From Heterocephalus glaber (lineage: Eukaryota; Chordata; Mammalia; Rodentia; Bathyergidae): a stretch of 64,000 nt of DNA. The translations under genes were made by a program, and so were the position numbers. The stretch is taken from NCBI RefSeq assembly GCF_000247695.1, contig NW_004624732.1, positions 15,058,524 to 15,122,523 on the forward strand, written 5' to 3'. Positions 37,901 through 49,900 of the stretch are shown piece by piece. Under the pieces are notes generated by a model. The model had not been told where the DNA came from. It did no database searches and saw only the letters and a program-made list of their open reading frames with translations. How positions within the stretch are numbered: the stretch's first letter is position 1; every line of letters starts with the position of its first letter.

Positions 37901-40900
37901 GGTTTCAAATCTGAGTGCCAAAGGAGTGAGTGTAGTATTTACATGCATGTATATAGGTGTGTACATGTTACACATGAAGATTGTGGTTGTGATGCATGGT
38001 TGTGCATGTTGCACAGATGTAACGTGTACTAAGTACTGCTAGGTGCCAGGCAGTGTCTCAGACCATAGGATGCATATATGCAAGACTGTCCTGCCTGCTG
38101 AGAGCAGGCCATCCAGGAGCAGGATTGTGTGAGGCACCTGTCTTCCTCTGTGTGCCTTGAGAAGGGTGGGAAGGAGGTACAGGGCCTTACTCTTTCTCTG
38201 TTCCTCATGCATACTTGTGCCTGGCTCTCCATATTATCCAGACCATGCCAGGTGAATTAACAAATGCAGAAGTTGATCATCCTCAGTGCCCACAAGTACT
38301 TTTCTCTTCTAGCATCTTCCCCTCCAGTCTGCCCCAGATGCCTATGGCTTGGCATGGGCCTGTCTGATCCTCCCTTCCCATCTGACTTTACTAGGCTGGA
38401 CTGTCTTTCCTGTCATCCATCCTGAGGTCATTCTCAGCCCGAGGGCTTTTTCTGAGAGGATAAGGCTGAAGTAGGAGGTGCCTGTCAGTCTTTGGAAGAC
38501 TTTTTTCCACAACACCCTGGCCTTGTGGCGATGTTAGTGCTACTGGTGCATTCAATGGTCAGGGGAGAGGTAGGCATGGCTCCCAATGGAGAAAATGGGT
38601 CTCCCGACACCTGTGGACACCAGCCAGGCCACAGCTGCAGGTTCCTCTTGGGTCTATCTGCTCCTCACATGGCTCTCAGGGCCTTAAGGTGTTAGGGTCC
38701 CCTCTGTGCACCTCCACGACAGTGAGCAGGGGACCAAGGCAACTTCTGGACCATCCTGCTGAGAGCAGATGAAGACCAACTAGAAGGCAGACAGATAAAA
38801 GTAGAAAGCCACAGAACTGTCATTCAAGCTGGGCTTTAAGCAAAAAGGGAGCACTGTCAGTCATGAGGCCAGCACAGTAGTGGCAAGCAAAATTATTCCA
38901 GCTGACCCCGGATCTGGGTCACTGAAGAATAGAAGATGTGCCTCCTCAAGCTATGCTCTCCCTCCTTACACCTCATGGAACCCAGGGCCACCCATGACCA
39001 TGCCTCCATGGAGCCAGTCTGACTTAATCTCCGAGTGTGTCTTCCCCAATCTCCTGTGACATCCTGGGCCTGACCTGCCTCTCAACTCCCAGCACCAGGG
39101 AAGAGCCCAATGCCTGTCAGTGTCCCACATGCCTTATGCACACCCTCACTGGGCTGGACAGCCACCTGGCTCAGGTCTCCCTAGGACGGGCAGGAGCATT
39201 TCAGAGTCCCCTGGGACATTGCTGCCATGTTGCTCCACACTGCAAGGCCACCTGGAGGCCAGTACCTCCAAAGAAGCTTTCCTCTCTTCCCTCCACTGTC
39301 ATCCTGAAGCCACAGCACCAGGGGCTCAGCCCTCACCTACTCAACACCTTCCACTTCCACATAAGTCCTCCTGTCTTGGGAGATTTGCAGGCCCCACTTG
39401 AGCAGCCAGGGGAGCTACCTCCTCCCTGGTTGGAGCCAGAGTTTGAACCTTCCAGGACCTAGACCTTTGAAGGCAAGCTTTCTGAGTTTGTTTCATTTTG
39501 TTTTTTGTGTTTCAAGTTTTGTCACACACCCTTGACTCCTTCCCTCCCAGACGGCTGGTCACTTTGGAACCTCAGGTGCCCAATGAAACAGGGACCCAAG
39601 TCAGGAATTCTGAGCCACACCTGAGGAGAGGGTGGGGGATTTGAAGGTGTCAGGGAGCCTTATATGCCTTCCGATCCCCTGTACATTTGAGAGCTTGAGG
39701 GTTATTTGAAGAACTGGGCCAGAACAGGACATCAGACAGATGGATTGGGCTGAAGCTTCAGGTGTAAGGGAGGCACAGTCTCTGAACACACCCTGATCAT
39801 CCTCTAAATACATGGTATCCGCACATGTTTATACACTTACCCACCAAAGTACCCCCACACAGGCACACATGGGTGGTGTGTATACAGGTACCAAGGATGT
39901 ACACACACCTGACATCCCCGTTCCCTGGTGCCTTCAGCAATATGGTCATACTCCTAGGTGCACACCCTACATTGGCATATGTATAGTGCTGGCAGGTGTG
40001 CGCACTCACACACACAATCACCATAGAGTTATCACCCATATGTGAATACCTGCCTCTGCCCCATGTCTTCTGGGCATCCTCCCCATCCCTGCAGCGCTCT
40101 TTCTGACCCAGGATTCAGAGAACTGGGCTTGTCCTGGAAATCTGTGTGTTCAGCCCTCTCAGCTGTAGTCTTTCTCACCTTACAAGACAGGGGTAGGATT
40201 GGCCATGACTGAGCTGTCTGTGTGGACAGAAGAGACCGGGCATGTGAGCTCTGAAACCACATCCTGTCTGCTGCAGGTTTGACACAGGAGTTTTTATAGA
40301 GCCAGTAAAGAGGCCAGGTGGTGCTCACAGGCACAAAGCATTGCTCAGATGATCGTGGTCGGTGAGAGAGGAACCCTCAGTATGGATCCGCCTGGCTAGG
40401 GTTCAAATCCTGGCTGCACTATTTCTGGTTGCTTTTATGAGTGAGCAGATGACCTGATCCTTCAGAGCTGCATTCACTGTGAAGTAGCAGCTGGAGGGCA
40501 GCCTTATTAGTAATCGGAACCCCGGGACAAGCCCTCCCCAAAGTCATGGGCCACGCTTTCGGGCCAGAAGGCCTGTGGCGAGGTCCCAGGGTATCCCGGA
40601 GTAACCCCAAAGCCATCTATCTATGCACCGGATCAGTCCGGCTCTTCCAGGACCCAAGAGGGCGTCGGCTCGCTCCGTCACGCAGGGCCCGCCCAATGGC
40701 CTCCCGCCTGGGCGCCGCGCACGCTCTGGCTGCGGGCTGTGCCAGCGGGAGGAGCTGCGTGCGCTCCGCCCTCCCTCCCCAACGCTGCGGCCGCGCTCAG
40801 CTCTCAGAGCCAGGAGCGGGCGCCATGGCTCGGGTGCCGCCGCCCCGGCGCGGCCCTACAACGCCCGGGAGCGCCCTGCGCGCCGTGCTGCGTTGCAACC

Positions 40901-43900
40901 TGCCCCCTGGTGCCCAGCGTGTGGTGGTCTCCTTGGTGCTGGTGTTGCTCGTCCTCATCAACGTTGTGCTGATCTTCCTGCTGGCCTTCCGCTGAGCTGG
41001 CTGTCGGCCCACGCAGCGGAGACTACGCTGGGTGAGTGGCCCAGAGCTCCAGCCGCTGTCACCCACAGCCCCACACAGCACGGAAAGGGGAGACCTCCCA
41101 CCACCCATGTGCTCACTCGGGTGCCACCATGCGGGAGCCCCCGGGGCGTGGTGACACACGTGCGCGGGGGTCCTTCTGTCTGTCCTCTGTGCCATGGGAG
41201 CAAGGGTATGGCGCATTTCCTTGTGTAACTGAGGATGCAGAGGCAGCTGGGGCTGGCTGGGAAATGTGTCTGTGCATGTGACTGCAAGGTGAGCAGAGCT
41301 GGGAATGCACCTGTGCGGGTCGAGTAAGGTCTGTGGGAGATGCCCAGGGTCCTCGGATGTTACCCGCAGCCGCTTTCCCTATTTCAGCCTCCTTAGGGCC
41401 AGATCCCTCTGAACACACTCCCTGCACCAGTGTGGAGGCCACCCTAGCATTCTTAAATTAGTGGACCCACCGCCCCCTGCATGTGAGAGAAGAAGGAGCT
41501 GGCAAAATGGGAATGGTGGCAGTGGTCAGTCATCAGGGGCGGTTTGAGGCAATCTGGCAGCTTCGCCCTCCCTGGGGCTGGTCAAAGCCATGGACACAGG
41601 GAGGGATTCTGTCTCGGTCTTCCCCTTAACCCTCTAGTCACCACACCTTACCCCCATAAACATCCCAGGCTATCGGGCTTGATTCTTGGCTTAAGGTGCA
41701 GCTGCACCCAAGATAGAGCACCAGGAGAAGCCTCTGCCAGGAAGCCTGCCCAGTTCCTGTGCAGGTGAAGCAGTTTCTGATGTCTTAGGAAATGTGTCTC
41801 TATCTCCTGAAGCATTATGGTGACATCACAGGTAGTTGTTGCTACTACTGAGTCAGGAATGGGAGACACAGGGAGGTCAGAGAACTTGCTCGTGGCTATG
41901 TGTGTATCTGGTATCTTCTGGGCCATGCATGGTTCCAGGACAAGGACACAACAAAGGTGACAAACACCTCCTTCCTATCTCCACCTCAAGGGCTTCCAGG
42001 TGACTCAGCAAGACAGCCTGGGAACTTGTCCCTGACGGCACCCAGAACCTGGTCCCTGTGAAGCCCTGCCTCCTGGCCCACACCTTCCATTGCTTCCCCA
42101 GCAGCTGTGTAGGAAATGGCCCCTGGAGGACTGCAGCACAGCGGGATGGCAGCAGAGCACCAGGCTAGAGGGACTTGTTGAATGAATCAGGGATCAGAGG
42201 GAGATGCTCCACCTGATTAATATACAGCAGGATCCATCTAGGACGAGTCAGTGGGCAGCCCTGCTGGGCTGAGTGTGTGACTTCCTTCCCCCAGATCTGT
42301 GCCTGTGCTTACAGACCCTGTATCAATGTGGTTCCTTGCACGTTCTCATTGGCTCACCCACACCACCAGGAGGGCCCACCTCCTTTCTCTTGAGCCACAT
42401 CCTTCAGTGCCTCACATGGCAGCCTGCTGGGGGAGGTGTGTCAGCTCCATAGGTACAGCAGGCTGGACCCTCTCACATGGTCTAGCTGAATCCTCCTGGT
42501 TCATCTCATCGGTGTGGCCATGTGACCACCTGCAGGTTGTCATCATAGCTGGGAGTGAGGACAGAGGTCCAAGGTCTGCTTCTCCTGGGCATATTCCAGT
42601 GCTCTGTGCCCAGGGTACCTGTCTGGACTTCTAAAAAGCCACCAAACCATGAGTATACACATGCACACAGACTTGTTTAGAGTAGTTGTCGCCCTTAGGA
42701 AAGAGTAAGAGCCAGTGATTGGGCCTTCCCAAACCTTTGTGGAGGAAAGCCCTGGCCCCTTACCCTGCCACATGAGCACAGAAGCCTCTTAGGTAGCAAC
42801 TGGGTCTGAGATGGAGGCTCAAGCAGTCCCACCTGAAGTGCAGCCCTGCTCTCAGCCTCTGTGTCGATGTGAGGATTTGCATGTACACTGCCCTAGGAGC
42901 ACCCAGGGAAATCAGGGATGGAGAGCTCACAAGGTGTAGAGGCAACTCGGTGGAGTGCCTGCCAAGTGACACACAGATCACTGGCTGACTGCTGTGCCAG
43001 GTTGGTGGCTGGGACAGGCAGCTCCAACACTCAGTCTCATCAGAGAGGGGTATTTGCAGCTCTCAGCCCACCCCTTTTCTCCTGTCCTGAAACCACTGGA
43101 GCAGGAAAGGAGCCCACATTACAGGAAAGCAGCTGACAGCCCAATCAGAAACAGAGTTCCAGGTGCAAGGGCTGCCGAAGAGGGCCAAGGAGGAGCAGGC
43201 TCAAGCCAGTACACTACAAAGGGAAGTTTATCAGTGATTTGAGCAGAGGCATTAGTACCCAGATTTGAAAGCTAAGGGGCTCAGTCAGGAGTGAGGAAGG
43301 AGTGGCCTAGCTCTGAGGGAGGGACTTGAGGATAGTCAAGAGTCTAGGTCAAGTCCGCCTCAAACTCCATCACTGTGCTCTGGACAGTCTAGACGTGCCC
43401 AGGGCACAGCTGTGCTCCAAAATAGCTGCTGGCTAGGAGGAAACCTGTCAGCCCCTCTGTGAAGTGTGTCAAGATCCCCTCTTCCCAGGGTTGCTGAAGG
43501 TAGGGACAGAGGGCAAGGAGGGCCTCAACCTGAAGCCCAGGGCAACCTTGCCCCACTGACCCACCTGCTGTGGCTCTCTCCACAGCTCATCAGCGATGGC
43601 AGTGTGGTCTGTGCTGAAGCACTCTGGGACCATGTCACCATGGACGACCAGGAGCTGGGCTTCAAAGCTGGGGACGTCATTGAAGTGATGGATGCCACCA
43701 ACAGAGAGTGGTGGTGGGGCCGTGTCACCGATGGCGAGGGGTGGTTTCCAGCCAACTTCGTGAGGGTATGGTCCCAGGCTCAAAAGGAGCCACCTGGGGA
43801 AATCTATGCTCAGAATAGCTCTGGAGTCCCAGGTTCTGGGCATGGACCTCACCCTCTCCACAGTGCTGGGACCTGGTGCCTTGGGCTGCATGGGTGGGTG

Positions 43901-46900
43901 TCCCAGAACTATGACATAGCTTTCTTCCTCCCACAGAGCCACCAGCACCTCCTCCATCCCCTGACCCATCCTCCTCCTGGAGAGCTCTTAGGCCAGAGGG
44001 AACAGTCCAAGTGACTGTGGAGGCAGATAACACCTGCCAAGTAGAGTGGTGTATGTGAGAGTACCACACACCATGAACAGATGCCATCTTGGTTAACACC
44101 CACACACCCCTGGGAGGTGGTGGGACTCTGGGAAAGCTGAGACACACACAAGTAAAGTCATCAACCGAGGCGTTCACAGGGAGAGGACCCAGGTCCCACC
44201 TAAGGTGCTCAGTCTCCAAAAGGCCAGACTGGGGCAGCTGGCAGGGAGAGCCCAGACCCTGGCATTCAGCTGTTTCTCCTGCCCCAGGCTTCCTGGGTAA
44301 ACTGTCCCCTCCAGTCCCCAAGCCTTTTCCTGAATTTACAGGTTAGAGAGCAGCAAGACCATGCCACCATGCCCCGGCACCACAGCCCCTAGGTGGTCCA
44401 GTATGAGCAGACTGTGGTTCTGAAAGTCCTAGCACGTGTTCCAGGGACCATGTTGAACATAAGCAAAGGCTACAGAAAGCAGGGAACCTGGGGCCTGCCA
44501 AGGGGGCCAGGGTGGTCTATGAACAGCGGTGACATAAGGCACTGTCCCACTGCCCACCCTGTACAAGCTGTGATGCAGCTGCAGGGAGCACCCTAGGCCA
44601 CTATGTTCCCCTTGGGTGGCCCAGCCTCAGCTCCGCACAGCCACTGTGCAGTGTGCAGGGTTGTAGGGCTGACTGGCCTCCTATTGCCTGCAGCTGCGGG
44701 TGAACCAAGATGAGCCCACAGAAGACGAGGCCCCGAGGGGCTGCAATGGCGAGGCAGAGGACGGTGGAGCCGAGGCACAGAGCAGCAAGGACCAGATGCG
44801 GACCAATGTCATCAACGAGATCCTCAGTACTGAGCGGGACTATATCAAGCACCTGCGAGACATCTGTGAGGTGAGGGGAGGCCCTGCCCAGCTAAGCCAT
44901 GGCAGGGTGGAGTGAGCCCTGAGCCCTGAGCCCTGACCACACCTCACCCTCAGGGCTACATCAGGCAGTGCCGAAAACGGGCAGACATGTTCAGTGAGGA
45001 ACAGCTGCGCACCATCTTCGGCAACATCGAGGACATCTACTGCTGCCAGAAGGCATTCGTGAAGGCCCTGGAGCAGAAGTTCAACAGTGAGCGCCCACAC
45101 TTGAGCGAGCTGGGCGCCTGCTTCCTGGAGCATGTGAGCACTGGCTCCCCACGTGGACTCCTAAGCCTGCCTGCCAGTCTCATCTGTCTGCTGGGGCCCT
45201 GCCCTCTTCCCCACTCACCCCAACCCCTGCTTATTCTCGCGCCCCTTTGCTCTTGGCTCCCTGCTGCATCCCAAGCCACTTGCTACTCCCTTCCCAGAAA
45301 CTTCCAAACATCTCTGTGCACCTTCTGCCTTCCCAGCTGCCCTCAGCAGTTTCAGGAGGGTCTCCTGCTTCTGGGGGCGAAGCAAGTCAGGGAAGGCTCT
45401 CAGGAGCAGAAGTCTTGGACATTAGCCTAGGAGGGATCTGCTTTGGGCAGAGAAGAGGGAATAAGGGCTGGACCACCTGTTGAGAGCTGGGATCTGTTGC
45501 ATTAGATTCTAGGGTTCTTTACACAGTGGGCAAACTGAAATTTGTGTGGCATTTACAGCCAACATCCACTCAGGGTGCAAGTGGTGCTATACCAGTTTCC
45601 ACTGCCTGGCTGGTCTACCTGGCACTCCTTTCACTCTCGCATGACAGGGCAGGCACAGCTGAGTGGGGCTGAGCAAAGCATATCTCGTCCATCCCTGACC
45701 ACTATTGCCTTCTGGCCTTGACAGCCCTGCCTTACTAGCACCACTGATTTCATTTTTTTGTAAATTGACACAGTTCAAATATCTAAGGGCCTTACTGATA
45801 AAGTTGGGAGCAACAGAGTGGGCACACATGTCCTCCAAGGTTTTCCCATCTGTGGGTGACTCCACGTAGCTCATGCCCCATCACCAACTAGGTACGTGGA
45901 GCTTGGGTCCCTGAGCCTGGCTCCTGAATGGAATACAGAGGCCTTGGCTCTCCCAGATGGGTAGCCAGTTGCCTGGGAAGTGGAGACAGCTACCTTAACC
46001 CACAACTGTTCCCTCTACCACCCAGCAAGGAGACTTCCAGATCTACTCCGAATACTGCAACAACCACCCCAACGCCTGTGTGGAGCTCTCAAGGCTCACC
46101 AAACTCAGCAAATATGTGTACTTCTTTGAGGCCTGCCGACTGCTGCAGAAGATGATTGATATCTCTTTGGATGGCTTCCTGCTGACACCAGTGCAGAAGA
46201 TCTGCAAGTACCCCTTGCAGCTGGCCGAGCTGCTTAAATACACACCCCCCCAACACAGGTATGAGGTGCTGGGGCCCTGCACTCTTCCGTCCAGCTTTTG
46301 ACCATTTGCAGTGTTCCAGGTACTGCTGTAGTCACAGGGCCCCACCCCCAAGCTGGCACTATAATGGGGGAGGAGACATCGATAGGTTAGAGAGCTCTGT
46401 GCTATACCTGGCATTTCTGGTCAAGAGGCACAGCCCCAGAGGGAGCCCTACCAGGCAGGCTTCAGGAGACACCTACAGCTCTCTACTCACCAGACTACAG
46501 CACCCTTCCATCTCTGTTCTGCCCAGGGACTTCAAGGATGTTGAAGCTGCCTTGCATGCCATGAAGAATGTGGCCCAGCTCATCAATGAACGGAAACGGA
46601 GACTTGAAAACATCGACAAGATTGCTCAGTGGCAGAGCTCCATAGAGGACTGGGAGGTGAGGGCCTCAGAGCCTAGAAAATACCATGGGGTCCTGGCCTG
46701 AAAACTGTGCTCACCTCTGAAAAGTCTAGGAGGGAGCAGAAGCAGAGAGCCAGGCTCCTGGGAGCTAGCGGATACTCATGGTGAAAAAGCAGGTTCTTAT
46801 GTGCAGTTGTGGGGACTTTGGTGCTACCTCCCAGAGCCAGACTTGGGCACTGGTGGCCTTCTGGCCTGTGTGAGATTCGATATTCTTTCCCACCAGCTGC

Positions 46901-49900
46901 CATCCATCCTCTAACAGAGGAAGGATGTTTCTCAGAAGCATCAGTCTGTTCCTCTGCCCTCAGGGACAAGCTCGATCCCCGGGATTCAGTCAACTTCTGG
47001 TACTCCTAACACTAGGGTTCTGCCCATCAACATAACCAAAAATGGACTGCCTCCTGACTCTGATTTTCTGGCTTGCCCATTCCCTATGTATCTTTCTAAG
47101 GCAACACCAAGCCATGAGCTAATGATGACATTCCTGTTCTCCAGGGACAGGGGACTCTGCCCCTCTACCACCTACCAATATGCCTCCTTGTGAGGCTCCA
47201 GATCCACATGGTGCCACTGTCAAGTACTGTAGAAGATGTCATGAAAGGAAATTACCTGAAAATCAATCATAATCAGCCACAGACCACTATAAAAATACAT
47301 TCCTGGGCTCGACCCTTGACAATAAGTCCGCATCCCTGCGGTGGGACTTGACAGCATGGTCTACTGGTTCTGAGGCCCAGCCCAGGCTAAGGACCTGTAT
47401 GAGCTCAGTCATCCCAACTGGATGGCTGCCAGCAGCCCCAGGCACAGGGCTTAGTCTGAAACTTTGAAACTCTGATGGTAGAACTCAGGTCCTAAAATAT
47501 ATTTAAGCTGGGAGAACAGCTTCCTTAAGACCTCTATTAGACTCCAGAGGTGAATTTCAGCTCAATTTTTCTTTAGAGCAGCACTGTCCAATCAAAAGAT
47601 CATGCGAGGCCCAGGGATTTAGCTCAATGATGCCACCACCACCTGCCTCAAAAGCGCAAGGTCCCAAGTTCAATCCCCGATACCAAAAAAAAGATCATGT
47701 GAGCAATATACAGACTTCTATACTTCTACCACTATCTTAACAAAGGAAAACAAAAACAGGTGAAAGTGACTGTTACAATGTTTTGACTCAATAATATATC
47801 CAATCATTTCAACTTACACTCAGCATAAAATATGATTCATGAGGTATTTTACATTGTTTCACACTAAATCTTCAGTCAGTGTGTATTTTACCCTAGCACT
47901 GCATCTCAATATGGAGTGGACACACTTCCACTCTTCAAGAGCCACAGACTACAGTAGGTCCAGTTTGCAAGGCCAGCCAACCCCAGTCAAACCCACTCAT
48001 CTCTCCTCCCCCTTCAGGACCCAGAGGACTTCCTGGGCTTCCAGAATGTCCCTTCCACTGGACTCAGTCAAGGAAGGCCGCCTGCAGGGGAAGGCACTAC
48101 TCAGCCCACCACAGTGAAGGCAGAGTGTAGAGCCCAAGGTTGGGTGTTCTCAGCTCATGATTTTCCTTGGGGTCCCTCAGGGGGAAGATCTCTTGGTTAG
48201 GAGCTCGGAACTCATCTACTCGGGGGAGCTGACTCGTGTTACACAGCCTCAAGCCAAGAGCCAGCAGAGAATGTTTTTTCTCTTTGACCACCAGCTCATC
48301 TACTGTAAGAAGGTACCAGTTGCTGACCTGCTGGGCCAGCCCCAATTAAGACAGGTGGAGGGACTGAAGCTAAGGCATGGGGACAACTTCCCAAAGTAAA
48401 GGAGCCTGCCAGACCCTACACAGCCGTTCCTGGGACGCCTTAGGCCTGGGATGATGTGAGGGTAGCTCTTTCCAGGTGTGTCCAGGCCTAGTTGTGGACA
48501 CCCTCATTCCTGAACTATCCCCTGCCTGCTTCTGAAGTTGCTGCCTCCCTTGTAAGCCTCTGCTTCCCTTTGCCAGCCCTGAGGTCCTCTGCTGCACCCA
48601 TCTCGTCTTCCTCTAGCTTCTGCTTCTTTCAAATGTGGCCCAGAGGACCCATACTGGAAGCCTTACTTGTCCACTGTACTCTTCTCTGCTATTATGTATG
48701 GGGTGCTGCCTTAGTTTCTGTGGCTGTTACCTCACCAGACCACACACCTCAGAGAGGGCAGCTGGCCATCCTGGGTAGCACCAGGGTCAGCACCTGATGA
48801 CTGGGGAAGGGGCTGGGCAGAGGGTGATGGGCCCAGGATACAGGCAGCAGATAAGAACCAGGACTCAGGATGGCATCTGGCAGGACCTACTCCGCCGAGA
48901 CGTGCTGTACTACAAGGGCAGGCTGGACATGGACGGCCTGGAGGTGGTGGACCTAGAGGATGGGAAGGACCGAGACCTCCATGTGAACATCAAGAACGCC
49001 TTCCGTCTGCACTGCAGCATCTCGGGGGACAGCCACCTACTGTGTGCCAAGAAGGCTGAGCAGAAGCAGCGCTGGCTCAAGGCATTCTCCAGGGAGAGGG
49101 AGCAGGTGCGGCTGGACCAGGAGACAGGTGCGAAATCTTGCTAGGCCCTGCCCCATTCTGGCCCACCCAGACCTGCCAGGCTGCCAGGCAAGTCAGGACC
49201 ATCATGAAGCAATGAGAGTGCATCTCAGACCCAAGCCCTCAAGCTTTGCCGAGGCCCCAAGAGCCTCTTGGTCCTAGCAGTAAGCACAGGCACTGCCATC
49301 CTCACCTCACCAGCAGAAATGGCCCTTCTCCAGGACATAGTCCGCTGGCTAGGCTGGGAACCACAGGCTCCCACAGACACACCGGAACACTGCTCAGAGA
49401 CGGGGAAGCCCTCCCCGGGCAGCTCAAGCCCTGGGAGGTGGGTACCAGCTTCCAGAACACCCCCTGCCCCACGTAAGCAGGCTTCTCCCCAGTGCCTCTC
49501 TCCTGTTCGTAGGCCCTGGCATTACACTCAGCAGTGACTAGGTCAGCTTGTGACTAGGGAGAGCCTCCACTGCTCCAGAGAGGAAAAGAAACTAGACGTT
49601 GGGCAAGTGGGAGGGGGTGCATGGGGCTGAGCTGAGATGGAAGGCACAGGGGGGTGGTCTCAAGGGGCTCCATCCTCCGGCCTAGCAGAGCAGACTGACT
49701 AAGCAGGCTGGGGAATGGCCAGCCCGGCACCGTGGGACGACAACTGGGGCCCCAAAACAGCTTATGGAAGCATGTGGCCAAGGAAGGATGAAGGGGATCT
49801 TGTGTGTACCCTCTCCCCAGGTTTCTCCATCACTGAGATGCAGAGGAAGCAGGCCATGCTGAATGCCAACAAACAGCAGGCCACAGGGAAGCCCAAAGGT

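Larger units (their letters stand above)
40540..41230. promoter_or_regulatory. CpG island with GC boxes and a CCAAT box
   Basis: This is the only strongly CpG-rich stretch in the window. Upstream of the microprotein ATG it has GC-box-like GCCCGCCC at about 40687-40694 and CCAAT at 40693-40697, with no TATA box. It is probably an internal promoter, for the microprotein, for a shorter ARHGEF4 transcript, or for both. Confidence 0.7.
34902..43585 (+). other. ARHGEF4 intron containing the nested microprotein locus
   Basis: The left part holds an L1 3' end and several SINEs (35445-36634). From about 36640 to 40540 I see only unique, moderately GC-rich sequence and no exon. The CpG island follows. 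From 41032 to 43585 I see no repeat or exon. Confidence 0.75.

Noticed and set aside
40623..41228. 201-codon and other overlapping frames in the CpG island
   Set aside because: GC-rich sequence lacks stops in several frames. Only the 56-codon frame has a strong start context and a clear structural feature.
43466..44014. 182-codon open frame over the SH3 exon
   Set aside because: It is the true SH3 exon plus read-through into both flanking introns; the splice sites at 43585 and 43766 explain it.
43725..44321. 198-codon minus-strand frame
   Set aside because: It lies mostly in an ARHGEF4 intron, partly antisense to the SH3 exon. No known domain or splice logic; a chance frame in GC-rich DNA.
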